Origin: Hydractinia symbiolongicarpus
Lineage: Eukaryota > Cnidaria > Hydrozoa > Anthoathecata > Hydractiniidae
DNA: 64,000 nucleotides
Reading direction: 5' to 3'
NCBI RefSeq assembly: GCF_029227915.1
Contig: NC_079889.1
Span: forward strand, 1,612,001 to 1,676,000
The notes under the pieces were generated by a model, which did not search any database, was not told the DNA's origin, and was given only the letters and a program-made list of their open reading frames with translations. A program made the position numbers and the translations under genes. Positions 35,701 through 48,537 of this stretch are shown piece by piece; the first letter of the stretch is position 1, and each line of letters opens with the position of its first letter.

Positions 35701-36131
35701 GTCCCTTGTAAAATGAATTTCCCTTGACAGAAACATCTATCTATATTATATCAGGACTTAATAAAAACTAAACAAAGACTTAAAATTTGACATTTATCTA
35801 GTCTTTGATTTTCTTTTTTCGAGTAAAAAGTTCGTGTCATCTGGAGAAATTAGCTTCAGTGGGTACGAAAAGTGGGTCGAGGTAAGGAGTGTTTGGGTGT
35901 TATCCGTGGTTCGAGTTACCAGAGTTTTTTATAAGAAAGTATTAAGGTGAAAAAATGTGTGCAAAGACATGTGACATACGCCCACGTACAATGCCCACTA
36001 TACTTCAAATATACCGCAAGCATCTTCAATAGTTCATGTACCAGTATGTTAATTCAGAAAATAGTATAGCTTCATTATTTGAAGCCTCTCCAGGAACATG
36101 GCATTTTTGAAGAACATCAGTGCAAGTTTTG
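32795..36131. other. Large intergenic region without a supported gene
   Basis: Only short ORFs without domains are present. A diverged direct duplication lies at 33500-33775. A CCCAGG/CCTGGG pair is seen near 33430-33470. No RNA or protein gene is supported. Confidence 0.4.
33500..33775. repeat. Diverged direct duplication, unit about 145 bp
   Basis: The first unit (about 33505-33630: GTTTGTCAAAAGTACATGAT, CTATACATT, CATCAGC, AACGAGTATACAAATTT, GACCTTGCTT) recurs at about 33652-33775 (GTTGGTCAAAAACATACGAT, CTAGACATT, GATCAGC, AACGGGTGAACAAATTT, GAGTCCTTGCT). The copies have diverged strongly. No coding frame is conserved between them. Confidence 0.5.
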
Positions 36132-36485
36132 TCATCTGGAACTTAAATCGAGTTCCTTATAGTCTACTAGCTGATATAAAGTTGCAGCTAGATGTTTACA
36201 GCAGCCGCCTACGCCGGATTTACATTTGCATGTTGCATATAAAATCTTTCCAGTGCTTTGGTTTAGGTGTACATATAAATCGTATTTGGCTCTTTTCATG
36301 GAAGCAGCTACGTAGCACTTTACAATAAAAAGTGTATAATGTCCTTTCACATTGGTATCCTTCCCTCTTTTTGGCCATTGGATAGTTCCCTGCAATTCTT
36401 GAAATAACGCCTCAAAAAGTTCATAGCTTTCAGATCCGGTATAAAATTTAAAGTGAGTTTTATTATGCCTGCATATTTTTTTCAA
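36132..36485 (-). pseudogene. SWIM zinc-finger fragment of a transposon-like protein
   Basis: 117 codons ending in a SWIM zinc finger: CKCKSGVGGCCKHLAATLY provides the CxC...CxH ligands. The upstream part (LFIVKCYVAASMKRAKYDLYVHL...) has the strand pattern usually seen before SWIM fingers in cnidarian and insect transposon-derived or YqaJ-linked proteins. It stops soon after the finger and no recombinase or DDE domain follows, so it is a fragment. A THAP-like domain on the same strand lies just upstream (36575-36957); the two were probably parts of one protein. Confidence 0.6.
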
Positions 36486-36574
36486 CTAATATATTTTCAA
36501 CATCATTTTTTTTTTTTTGTTATTTCCTCCAGTTTTGTTTTTAAAAGTTCTATTTCCATGGCATGATGCTCTTC

Positions 36575-36957
36575 TCATGTCGGTTCAACTTTGTGTGAAC
36601 TTTTTTGTTCCCTTGCGGATCGAATAGGTGAAAATAACTCTGGTAAAAGTCCAAGACTAGTACAAGTGTTTCTTGGTTTCTTAGGGACTAGCAATGCGAC
36701 CTTTGGAACAATAGTTGGCACTTTATTCATATATGCCTTTTTACCCCCTTTAAAGTGGGATGAGAAAAACCTATGTGAGCTTTTTGACTTGAAGTCTTTT
36801 CTGCTAATTTCAGCAAGCCACTGTTTTCTCAAGGCCTTGTCTTTAGGAATGATATAAAAACTAAGTTTTTTGTTTCGTTTTAAGTTGTTAAAACAGTGAG
36901 GAACACAGCATGTTATCCCGCCACTGTTGTTCGAGCCAATGACGGTTGTATTAGCTG
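36575..36957 (-). pseudogene. Degenerate THAP-type zinc-finger fragment
   Basis: On the minus strand a reading of about 127 codons contains CCVPHC...KLSFYIIPKD, then LRKQWLAEISRKDF, SSHRFFSSHF and NKVPTIVPK. This follows the THAP layout (C-x2-4-C, Trp, CxxHF, AVPTIF). The third zinc ligand is lost: the expected CSxHF reads FSSHF. An upstream reading in another frame starts MAAVMSITESTEENPLNS near 37107, suggesting a broken N-terminus. THAP domains occur in P-element transposases and in host transcription factors. Confidence 0.5.
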
Positions 36958-37737
36958 CTTGTACATCTGATAAGGTAAAAGAAACAGAACTAGAAGTTCC
37001 AGTGATACTGCCAGTTGTAGAGTTTTTAAAAACACTGTTTTTTATTATATATAGTTGTAGAATTCAGTGGATTTTCTTCGGTACTTTCTGTGATACTCAT
37101 TACTGCAGCCATAATTGTTTACATCTAATATTCGGCGATGAATACAACTACCATAATGCAATGCGAATCTTGAGAATTACGGGAACTGCGAATTGTTCAT
37201 TGCTTTCAGCGACTCATTCCCGCTTCTCTGTTCTCACGGACACATTTCCACCGGTTTTTTACATTCTGGGAGACATTCCCACTTGTTCACTGTTGTCAGA
37301 CATGTGTTGCTGGGAAAAAGTATACTGGTGCGCAAGATATATTTTATCGGTTAAAAATTGCTGATGCAAAGTTACCTTCTCCAACTGTCTCTCTAATAGT
37401 GCAAATTCTTCCTTAATATTTTTTCTGGGTAATAATAAATTCTAACTTTGTTATGGGGTGGCATAAAACTTCTCATGATTTGGTACGGTTGACAGCAGTA
37501 CTTCTAGGAACATGCAAAAAGAAATATTTGACTGATTGTGGTAACATTTATGTGCTCCTTGACTTTTTAAAAACAGTCTAGAAAAATAAGTTGATATGGT
37601 TTTATGACTACGAATATGAAAGAGCTTAAAAATTTTAGTTCCCTATTCAGAATTGTACTAGAAACAATCTATAAAAATAACTTCAGTAGAAAGTTTCGAT
37701 GCCGGTGTTTTTGTGCAGTTGACTTTTATAAGTTCTA

Positions 37738-39490
37738 TCCCAGTAAACACGAGACGTCTTAAACACGTCTTTAAAACGTCTTTTAAAGACCAGATGAGAC
37801 GTCTCTAAGACGTCTCTGACCCGTCTAAAAGCGTAACGCCTAAAGACGTCTTTAAGAAACGTAAAAAAGACGTCTTTTTGCGACGTGTTAAAGACGTTTT
37901 AAAGACGTTTAAGAGACGTTCCCGTAGGTACCAAAACGTCTTAAAGACGTCCTTGTTTAGTCTCTTTTAAACGTTATACTGCCAAGGTAGGCCTGCTTCA
38001 AATAATTTTCGCCTATGCGTATTAGGATTTTAGTAATGGAGGTGTGACAAACCAAAACAAGAAAAGGGTTAAGAAAACGATGATGAAGTATTTAATAGAA
38101 AATTTATATTTCTATCATTTATATAAATAAATAGTTTAATAAGAATAAAATAATATCACATACAAGCTTTTTTATAAGCAACAACAACGAGAACAAATTC
38201 ATTATATACTTTCGGAAACTTTTCTTGTTCTAAAAGATGAATGTTCAATGAGCAACAGATAAGCAACAATCAAGCATTTAAAACAGAATAACCTAAGATT
38301 CATTAAGCTAAACTGCTGTTTTGCTTATAAAAAAGCGTGCATTCAAAAAAATATACAGCGTAGCTAATACTAGAAATATTTAAAATTGTTGACCATAAAC
38401 AATAACAGTTAGTATCTTTGAAGGTTGTCTTGAACAACAGCGTCATTTTATTTCGCCAATCAGTAACACTTTGGCCTGAGCCCTGCTTGTAAAATATGTC
38501 TGTCATATTGTGCACGTTGGATGATGTGTTTATTCTTTGAAGTTATATCCAAAAAACCCTTTAATAAAATGCATTTCAGTCATTACACCAATATATAAAG
38601 TAGCTACTGCTTTTTTTTTCAAGAACAAACTTTATAGGTCTAAAGCTTTAGAACATGTGTGACGTGCACTTGAAGCGGAATGGATAGCTAAAACTAAGCA
38701 TTTAAAGTATTATTTTCCCAAGTATTAATGAAAGCTCCCCTTGAAAGACCAAAAATCACAAATGTTCCTGACCGAGAAAGTACAAAAAAGAATATCTAAG
38801 ATACTTACTTTTAATCACCAAAATATTTTCTTCATTGTCCATTCATATCTCGGGTAAAAACAGCCTTTTGCTTTACCATTTACTTGTTGTTTTATGGAGC
38901 ACATTATTCCTTTAACTTCAAAAGTAAACGTCAAATGTAACATTTGTTGAAATGGAACGATGTTCTTTACAAGTTTATTCTATGCGGTCTTTCGAACGCT
39001 GTTTTCATTGTAAAATGTATCCTTTTTTAGACAAATTTAATTCGAATTTTTGGCTACCTCTGTATAAGAAATTCTGAAATATCAAAAACGTTTATTTCTA
39101 CGCCAATTATTGCAAATGGGCAAAGAAATAACGTAGTTATTTGTTTCTTGTGAAATTATCCTAACGAAAAGAAATGATGACATTCATTTCAAATGAGATT
39201 ATACTTGTCTTACAGAGACCAAATGAAGACGTCTTTGAGACGTTTCTTTCGAACGAGATTTTACTGGTCTTACAGAGACCAAATAAAGACGTCTTTGAGA
39301 CGTTTCTTTAGAACGAGATGTACCTGGTCTAACGGAGACCAAATAAAGACGTCTTTAAGACGTTTCTTTTGAACGAGATTTGACTCGTCTTATAAAGACG
39401 TCTTTAAGACGTCTTTTTCTGGTCGAAAGACGTCCGAACGAGCTAGAGACGAGAAAAGACGTCTTTAAGACGTCTTTGTGTTTGCTGGGA
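37738..39490. mobile_element. 1.75 kb non-autonomous DNA transposon with GACGTC-rich inverted ends
   Basis: The left end starts TCCCAGTAAACACGAGACGT and the right end, read inverted, is TCCCAGCAAACACAAAGACGT. About 240 bp at the left and 330 bp at the right are packed with AAAGACGTCTTTAAGACGT-type palindromes. Inside the right end is a tandem array with an exact 60-bp period (39191-39390). The central kilobase (38000-39150) has no coding capacity. The superfamily is not assigned. Confidence 0.8.
39191..39390. repeat. Tandem repeat, 60-bp unit, just over three copies
   Basis: Units read GAACGAGATT..., GGTCTTACAGAGACCAAAT, AAAGACGTCTTTRAGACGTT, with starts exactly 60 bp apart. Each contains two short palindromes (GGTCT...AGACC and AAGACGTCTT). 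The array forms part of the right end of the 37738-39490 element. Confidence 0.9.
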
Positions 39491-39583
39491 TGGTTTACCT
39501 AGGATACCTGTAGCTACTTATTCATTTGAATAAAGTTTTTAGTTTTTAATCTACTTAATTTTGTCGCCTTTGAAAACAGCAAT

Positions 39584-39802
39584 TCATTAGGAGACGTGTA
39601 CGGTGTAAGCGCGGGCATGTTTAGCAAGTGTCTTTACTACAGCTACGGGTCAACCCATGCCATGTGAGGGAAATTGGGTAGGTAATGCCAGTGTATACTT
39701 AATGTATACATTCCGAACCAGGACCCACATTGATAACAGTGTTTCAAACACTGAAGTGGCTATCCTGTATAAATATTCGGAATAATAATAATAATAATAG
39801 GA
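39584..39802 (+). repeat. SINE-like repeat with (AAT)n tail, second family
   Basis: The sequence contains a weak A-box-like TTTAGCAAGTGTC and a B-box-like GGGTCAACCCATGCC about 32 nt further on. The 3' part GTGTTTCAAACACTGAAGTGG is followed by an (AAT)n tail (39780-39800). A partial copy of the 3' part lies at 49393-49470 (GTGTTTTGAATACTGAGCTA). The tail and size fit a SINE, but the tRNA origin is weaker than for the family at 59217-59535. Confidence 0.5.
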
Positions 39803-40858
39803 AATTCTGCTGTAGTCATTCAATACACAAACTTACACATATATAAAAATTCATTAAAATATGTGTTATTATAAATATGTATTTTTGACGTTAATAATAA
39901 ATCATTATTATAAATTATTATCTAGTAATAAAGAATTTCTCTTTCGATTTAAAAATAAAACAAAAAACAAGCAGATCGAGTCGCAGTACTTATTTTTTTT
40001 CAGCCTTCAGGGAGTTCCAGGAAAAATCGAAAGTAGAAAAAATGTTGTTATGTATTTATTGTTCTAAAAATTATAATTAATTTCATTTTTAATACACTGT
40101 TCGATTGACCCACACTTAATTTTTTTAATTTAAAACTTACACTCAACATCTGTCTGTTATATTCTACTTTAATATTTTGTTGTAAACAGCTGCAGTAGAT
40201 CAGTTAACCACCTTAAAGTTGAACTGAAAAAGAAAAAGCGATAAAAAAAGAAGAAGAAAAAAAAAAGAAAATCAAGTGAGAAAATGGTAGTTTAAAAGGT
40301 GGGAATTTTATTTCGAGAATTACGCACACTTGAAGTGAGAGACTTCATAACACATAATTCACCAGGTTCAAAATCAAGTGCGAAAATTTGAATTTTTTTA
40401 AAGAGAAATGTCTTCAGTAAAACGGATGGCTGTATAAAAGTGAATTGAACGTTTATTTAGCCATATTATTGTTTGCCTCTGTTGTAACACGAAGTCAATC
40501 TTAATGCTTTGTCTTGGTGTTTGGGTAACTAAGAAATTAAAAACAGGGTAGGAATTAGCATTGTATTACAATAAATCAATAATTATTACAACCTATTTGA
40601 ACGCAACATTGAGCTTCATTTTGACAAGCTTTGGTTTCAGCAACTTTAATTTTTAAAATATTTGGCTGTAAACTTTTCAGTCCCTTAATTTTGAACAAAT
40701 TTGAGACAAAGACAATACTATAGCGAAAGCTCTCTATCTATAGAAATACCAGCTGGACTGAAAAAAGTGTCCTGTCTAAGAGATGGTAGGTACCAGCTTT
40801 CAACTTCAACTTCCAAAGAGGTAAAAATTGGTTACAATAATAACAAATTCAAAGACTC
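39803..40858. other. Intergenic region
   Basis: It contains a long purine (A/G) tract at about 40225-40275. No gene is supported. Confidence 0.4.
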
Positions 40859-41705
40859 GTTAACCCTATGTACCTGAGCTTTTTTGGCCCTTGTAACACC
40901 CGGGGGGGGGGCACAAAGTGCCCGCGGGACATAAATCCTGAACCACTGGTGCTTAATTGATGAAACTTGACTCAGTTGGAGAATGTGTTAGTGCAAACGC
41001 AATCCAGGTAAAAAAATAATTTGATGACGTCATAGGGATTAGAAATGACGTCACACATGTGAAAAATGGTCATTTTCCCAATTTTTAAGTACGGTTTAAT
41101 TTCTCGCGTGTTAATAATGATACGGCCTTGATTCTTGGTAGATATGTGGAATGAATACCAAAATATGTTTCACATGAAAAAAGTAATTTTAATGACGTCG
41201 TTGGGATAAAAAATGACGTCATTTTGGCCAAAAAATTTCTTATTTTAACGATATAGATACAAAGAGCCGTTCTACCAGAAATATTGATGCTCATGTGATT
41301 AAACATGGCATATATGTAGAACAGGGCATGTAAAGATAATCGAGATAAGGAAAACATTATAATGACGTCATTCAAATCTGGTCTGGTTTTTGTCCCTAGT
41401 AACCATATAATCACCTTAGCAACACCTTGGTTACCACTTAGTAAATAACCTACATGTAGTAAACATTCTTACATGAATGTCAACGGTTTTCAAAATCCAG
41501 AAAATTTACCCCCGTCCAAAAAATGCAATACCCCCAGCAAAGTTCAAAATTTTTTCGAATTTTTTTTTTTTCATCAGAAGCCCTAATAAAAGTTAGGAAT
41601 AGCCCAAAAATTTTAGCACTTAATCACATGTGTATCCAAAGTTATGCCTAGGTAAAGAGGCCGCGGGCACTTTGTGCCCCCCCCCCCCAAGTATAATAGG
41701 ATTAA
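40859..41705. mobile_element. Inverted-repeat element with G-tract ends and TGACGTCA sites
   Basis: The outer ends TTAACCCTATGTAC (left) and the inverted TTAATCCTATTATAC (right) are followed by an almost perfect inverted pair GGGGGGGCACAAAGTGCCCG at 40902-40927 and 41662-41688. The 730-bp interior carries at least four TGACGTCA/TGACGTC sites (about 41023, 41046, 41190-41220, 41363). A 109-codon ORF on the minus strand (41085-41414) has no known domain. It looks like a non-autonomous DNA transposon. Confidence 0.7.
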
Positions 41706-42930
41706 AGAAATACAAAAATAGTTTTTTTTTATTATGATTTGACCGTCATATCATGAGGTTCTCAGAGAAGTTCCCACCCTAGAGATTTGTCCGCTATATA
41801 AAGAATATCTGCTATAAACAGGTTTCAGTGTAATATTTTTTGAAAACTATTTTTTTACTTTATTTACTTAGATCAACCTTTTTCTTGAGATAGACAGGTT
41901 GTTTTTAGTTTCGGTTCCTATTAAAGTATCTTTGACTAATTTTTTTTACAAGAATTGTATCTCAAAAACAAATTATATGAAATTAATTTTGAAAACAACG
42001 AATGTTCTAACATGGGATGTTTAAAATTTCAAAGCAAAAAAATTTTTGGATTAAAAATTTTTGTTCGAAATTATCAACACTTTAAACACCAACTAACTTG
42101 AACAACACTATTTGAAGTTGGGGTCAAATCGTTTTTTATTGTTTTCTGTGTGGGCGGTAAGTTCTCATATCACATGTGTTGTTTTCGAAAAAAAATTAAT
42201 AAATAGATATTTGTGTTGAAATTATTTTTGTAAATGTAAAATTGAAACTTATTAAAAATTAATAACTTATGCAATATCAAAGATGAAAGATATAATTTGG
42301 ATATAATTTTTTCTTTCTTTTAATAACTATCTCGAGAGAGAAAAAAGGAAAGAAAAACAGCTCATATTCTTTATTCGTAAAAATAAATTATACCGCGTTA
42401 ATTAAATGAAGCACGTTTTTGTCTTAAACAACCCACTACTGTGCCCGGTTAGGCGCCTAATTCCGGATTAGCGCCAACCTCCAATAACCGTCCATTAAAT
42501 GTGGCGATTCTATCCATATGAAAAAATGTTCGAACTAAAAGTTTTTTATTTCTTTTACAAATGAATATTATTTTTTTGTTTCCAATTATTTTATTACATT
42601 TGAAAAATATAATTCGTATTTTTACTTTGGCCAAAGTGCGATCCTGGGACCTGGTAACAAAGATTCAAAATTAAAGTACTTTACAATCTGTTCCAATAGT
42701 ACTTGTGAACACGTCAACAAACTTTAAAATATGTTTGGTAAAAAATAATCCAAACTTTCATGTTTACGTACAGCAGTGTTACGCAATCCCCAATGGGACT
42801 CCACAGAGTCTTAAGAATTCATAGTTTATCAAGGCAGCACGTTTTAGCCATGGATATAGTATTACTGCGATCATTCTTAACAATTAGCGTAGTATAACAA
42901 TGTAAGTACAGTATGGTTTGGTATAGGATA
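41706..42930. other. Intergenic region
   Basis: AT-rich; no gene is supported. GC-richer sequence at 42435-42490 (GCCCGGTTAGGCGCCTAATTCC) contains a 10-bp palindrome. Confidence 0.4.
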
Positions 42931-43023
42931 GTGCAGTGCAGTGCAGTGCAGTGCAGTGCAGTGCAGTGCAGTGCAGTGCAGTGCAGTGCAGTGCAGTGCA
43001 GTGCAGTGCAGTGCAGTGCAGTG
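42931..43023. repeat. (GTGCA)n pentanucleotide microsatellite
   Basis: About 18.6 uninterrupted copies of GTGCA, 93 bp in total, with no impurity. It is therefore likely young and polymorphic. Confidence 0.97.
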
Positions 43024-46000
43024 AGGACTACAATTTACTCAAAACAAAACAACTAAAACCCTTCGAATGACTAAGCGGAATCCATCATGTCATATAATTA
43101 TAAAATTTGTATAAATACATGATAGCTATCATGTATATCAAGTATGCTGTTCTTAAATCAGAGCATATTGCGCTGCCCGGCTTTCAGTATCATTGAAAAA
43201 GTCCCAGGGTTAGTCCGTCCTATACATTCCGGTCCTTAGCTTATCACCTTGCATTACCTGGAGATCGCTAATTTACGCACCCTTCACGCAAAGTAAAGAT
43301 CCAATTTCCATTTTTAACGAAATAGAAACTATTATTATAGTTCATCTCCATAATATTAATGTACTAGAATGTTTAAACTAAGCGTTGTATTATCAATGCT
43401 TTTAAGGTGCAAATTTATATTATTTATTTATTTATAGAATTATCAACAGAGTAACAATCTCAAGCACCAACTAGATTTCCGTGTGAAATTTTGCTCTGTT
43501 AAATCTGCAAAAAAAATAGTATTAACACTCTTTGTATTTTAACTTTTATGATATCTAAATAGCCGCTACACATCTCTCACAAGCATAAATTTTATAAGCA
43601 TATATAAGCTGAGATTCCACAAGATTTAGGCATACGACTGGCATATTTTAAAACTTGATAAAATATAAAATAATAAAAAAAAATATTGTACAAAATGAAA
43701 ATATGAAGAACATTAATGTTTCTTTCTAGAACTTAATGAATTTGGAATGTGTAAAATGTAAAATGTGTTTTACTAATTTTCTATGTTAATAAAGGAAGGA
43801 TAATTTGTGATCAATTAGCAGAAATAATTGAAATTCTGACAAGGAAATGTCTGGCATTTTGACAAGGGAAATTCCCTCTTTTAAAAGCATATAATTACTA
43901 TACTTAATCACATACTGGCAGCACTAAGCATGTGTTTTAAACAGATGTTGCCTCTTCAATCCCTAGACGCATTGTATTTGGAAAGAGGGCGGAATTTCAA
44001 ATACTGCAACCGCAAGCAATTAAGAACTTTCCCACCGCGAACTTTGTTAAAATTCACTATCTTCACAGCGGACTTGGGCTTGTACTACTTGGTTAAATCC
44101 AAAAACTTAAAGGGTGCTAATATTTGCTATCGTCAGCACGCTCCAATTCCACGATATTTTGGACTTGTCAAAGTCGATTGTTTCATAATGCGGACATTGT
44201 GAAAATTGCTGCTAGCGATTTTTTGACGTTGATTACTCGGCCTATTCATCTCTTCCTAAGTAAAACGTTTGAAAAGTAGCTACCAGCTGCAGAGCACTGA
44301 CCAAGTGATACTTGCTTCGAAAGAGTTACAAAACGGACAATTTCCCCAATTATGTCCAGGTTTGTAGGTATTTTTTACAAGAACTACGAAACGATTTAAG
44401 TAAGTCATGGCTATTACTCTAATCCTTGTAGAATCTGAAGAATGACGCGTACTAAACAGACCACCCAAGTCAAAGTGTCCAAAGATGCCAGAAATTACGC
44501 ACGATTCACACGTCATAGGTGTCCAGACAGCTTATTTGTAAATAATCGAGGGGAAGTAGAATGAACACGAAAGTCAGTACTGACTTTATGTGACGTATTT
44601 TTGCCTGTTTCTCTAACAATAAGTCTAGTTGGCTAATTGGCTAATTTATTTTCTTGCAAACTGATTGGATTCAATAGTTTCAATCTATTTTTGGATGTTA
44701 ATGAGAAAAGATTATTTTGTGTACAGTATGTATAGAAATTTTCACTATCGTTATTTGGATTTCGTGTAGGGTTTGTAGCTAAGGTATACAGACAACAGCC
44801 GTTTTGTAGTTCCTTTAACTTCTTCAATAAAACACGAAGCCTTAAGTGACTCACTTTATAAAGTTGTTGCATATTAACAAACACATCTGATCAATTGAAG
44901 TCAATTTTTCTTTTTCAACAAATTTCTTTAAAAGGCCGATTTCAGAAAGAACATTTTTATTTCTCACTGAAGCTTTGTGTGTACCGTTTAAAGTTATTCC
45001 GCTCATAAATATTTCATTGCATTTACGTAAAGATTCACGTTTATTCCTAAAAATAACATGAATCGTGAAAGTCAGTCACCCTGAGAAGAAAAGTTTTTAT
45101 GATTACGTAACTATATATATATTTACGTCAAATGAGTCTCGCAAATACAATTGGCCTGGTCTGGGAGTAGCCGTTTTTTGACCGCATTTTTTTTTCTTTT
45201 AAAACCACTTTCAATACTCTTAAATTTTCCCTGAAAAACAAGTTGGTTTTATACGAAAGAACTTAAATAGATGTCTATCACTCTTTTCACCATTTATAGA
45301 TATCTATATAGCTTTCAGAGTTACGGGACTTGGAAATTTGGTTAGTTATGAGGAATCATGACAGAAGAAGTTAAACAGAACCATATTTACATCACGACAT
45401 ACCTGATTAACCCTTAAAACAGCAGCTCATTTACATCATATACTTGATGTCATGCATTAATTAGCATAAATATATCAAAACCTTTTAAGTCAAAGATCTT
45501 GAGAAGCGATCAAGATTGCTCAAACACATATAAAGTTTCTTAGACAACTTTTCCACATCTTGCATATGAATCCAATTTAGTTTTTCGCAGGAGGTAAGCA
45601 TTGATTAAAAATTAGGCGAAAGTTTTGTCAATATTCAATCTATTCAACGCATTTAGCCTTGTTGATGAAGTTGATGGCCACTTAGAAATGACGGTTCAGG
45701 GGCCATAAGACCCTGGGTACGAGGTTGATCAATGTTGTTATTAAAACTGTTAAAAAAAAGAATTCTTGGTGCTGATTCACACTTACAAACTTAAATAAAA
45801 CGAGTCAAGAAATTTTTTTTTCGATTTTAGAAAATGAATATTTAAAAATTTCTTTTAGGCCCAAACATGGTCTTTCACCACATTAAAATATGGCACCTCT
45901 ACTGTTATTCTTCTGTCCACAGCCGTCTGTTTAAATTGACATAAATCTAAGCGCGACTACTGTTAAAAAAATTTAGTTAATGACAGTATACTATTCAGGA

Positions 46001-48537
46001 GGTTGCTTAATGTTTATGCTACCCATTTTAAAATACTTAAAGATTTTGTTATTATTTATTAGAAATGTTTTGTAAAGCTACCTAATTTCTATTATCGGTT
46101 TAAAATAACTATTCATCTCAAAGATCGTGACACCCACGTTGATTGTAGTCTTCCCTGCGATGATGTTACACAATATTCTGTGTGTAAATTCATTGTAATT
46201 ATATTTATTAATATAACAGTATTTTAGAATAAAATGAATGAAAAAGTAACATATTTTGAAAATAATCAGGTCAACATAACAGCTGATAAAAACCATGTCT
46301 TTGCCATGGGTAGTGGAAACCAGGCGTACAAAAAAGCTACTCATTCAGGCATGAATAATGTACAAGAATGTGAAATGTTAGTTGTCGTATTGCGAAATAA
46401 ATTTCATTGAGCAGTCGTTGTGCAACTGCAGAGCTTGTTTATGTTTTATTAAAATAACCATGAACCTTACCCCCGGTTTTATCTTCCACAATATGGTGAA
46501 CTATAGAATGAACAAACGTGCGTTTATTAGCTGAATTATTTATAACTTTATATTTTACATTGAGAGTCTTCTTCAGCGTATGGCCATACAAAATTATCAA
46601 AATATTTAGCCTGTCGCAATAAACTTTTTATGGACGGGGGTATGAAGTGAGAACTGCTGTGAAAGCTTCTCCACACAAAAATACTTAAACGATTTAATTT
46701 TCGACGGTAGTAGACGCATCATGTATGATTATAAAGGTATGGAGTTTTTTTTATCATTGTGTGTATATTCCCCACAATAAACATTCGCTAATTCGAATGC
46801 TGATTGATTCGAACACTAGTTAAAGCAAACGAGTTTTTAAAAAATTCGTGTGTTCGGTTTACCACAGGCAAACTCCAAGCATTTTTGATAAACACAACAT
46901 GCGATATTTACTAGCTAAGTAGCTATAAACCTCAAAGTTTAGTTCAAAACACACATTAAGGGAAGTTCAACAGACAGCAGTTTCATTAAATTCGCAAAAT
47001 TTACGCTATATAAAGTCACGTCTTTGATTTAATGACTTAATACTGCAGTCTAGCCAAAATCAAATAACCCTTTCTTCATGAGAGCCAGTAAACTCTGGCT
47101 TTAGGCAGTCAGCAGTTCCTATCCTTATGAACCTTTCTCAGCTTAACTTCAGAAAGCAGCCTGTTTTCATTCTCAAGGAAATTATTCTCAAATTTCTTTC
47201 AAAACCTTTGTGTTTATATGAATAGACGTTCTTGTTGCTAATTGAGCATGTAAAATGCCTTTATGAACAATCAAGACAGAGAAAAGAAACGACCACAAGC
47301 AGTCGTTAACTTGAGAGGGAATCTGGGAGAGAATTGTTTCGTGTATTGTTCTTTTAAATGGCAAAACTTCGGCTCAGGTTGTTGATATTTTGTTTTTAAA
47401 GTTCAGGAAAAGAGACTCGCCGTTTTAGAATTGTTCTTACAAAAAAATTCTGAAATGTGTAATACGCCAAAAAAGATCTTTATGAAGAACAATACTATAT
47501 ATATTATTAATCGACACCACAGAGTTTATACTTTTATGGAATTTTTTTCTGGCACGAACAATTTTATCATAACAATAAGGCTGTAAATGGTTAAATTACA
47601 AGAATAATAAAGAATAAAGGTCAGGCTGAAATCTTTCATGCAGGAAACATGGAAAATACACCTTTAAAACTGGCAATCCAAAACAAATAAAAAATGTTTA
47701 AGGTAAAAAAAAAAAAGAACAATTTCGGTGTGAGCTTAAAAAACTGACTTCATTGAAAAGCCAAATTTCCTGATTCTGATAAAAAAGTAGCTAACACTAT
47801 AAAAAATTAGTATGTTTTAAACTTTTAAGTACCTGGCCACATGCCAGTCCTGGCTGTCTCTAACTGCATTTAATGATTGCATGTCTCAGATTCTGTTTTA
47901 GTCATCTGTCCACTGATAAACAATAAAATAGACCACATTTTATTTCATGTTGTCAAGTTACTTCCTCTAAAAAAGATTATGCAATCAAAGGGTTTCTTTT
48001 ACTTTGAAGTTTCCTCCAAAGAATATTTTTATAGAACAACAATGGACTACAGACGAGACGTTTCTTTGGATTTTTTAAGTCTGAAAATTCTTTTCAAATG
48101 TTTTTATGAATGTAATAACTCAAGCAGGCTTTTTTTTGTTAGGGTCAGTGTTGCCATCAATACAATGTCATGCATCGTTAAAGTGTTTCCGCTGCTTCAA
48201 ATTTCGACCAATCAAAGTTTTACATTTTTTACAATTGGGCGATGTTATGAACTTTGGTCCGAAATCGCCTAATACATTTCACGCCAATATTAATTTTTCT
48301 TTGCAATCGTCAAATTATTTGGCTCTAGAACAGGTACAAACTTCTCCATCATACTGTACCCAACTCCCTTCCCATAATAACCCTATTGTGTCAAATTTAT
48401 AAATAGGTAGGGCAAGTGGTCGAGATGACACATTCTCAAAATAGACTTACTCTAATGCGGGGAATAACTTATAAAAATTTAATTTTCGCAAAAAATTATT
48501 GAATGCATCAATTCTACTTATGTTCTTACTTTTTTAG
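43024..48537. other. Large intergenic region upstream of the RGS gene
   Basis: No gene is confidently supported. ORFs at 43930-44202 (+), 44280-44516 (-), 44633-44884 (-), 46078-46344 (-) and 47877-48272 (+) have no recognisable domain. A solitary half of the hairpin family ends at about 45727 (CCCTGGGTACGAGGTTG), and a CTAATTCGAA element fragment lies at about 46785-46860. At least one upstream exon of the RGS gene should be here or further left. Confidence 0.4.

Noticed and set aside
47877-48272. 131-codon plus-strand ORF considered as an upstream RGS exon
   Set aside because: It has no similarity to RZ-type RGS N-termini and lies in another context with no matching donor; left unannotated.
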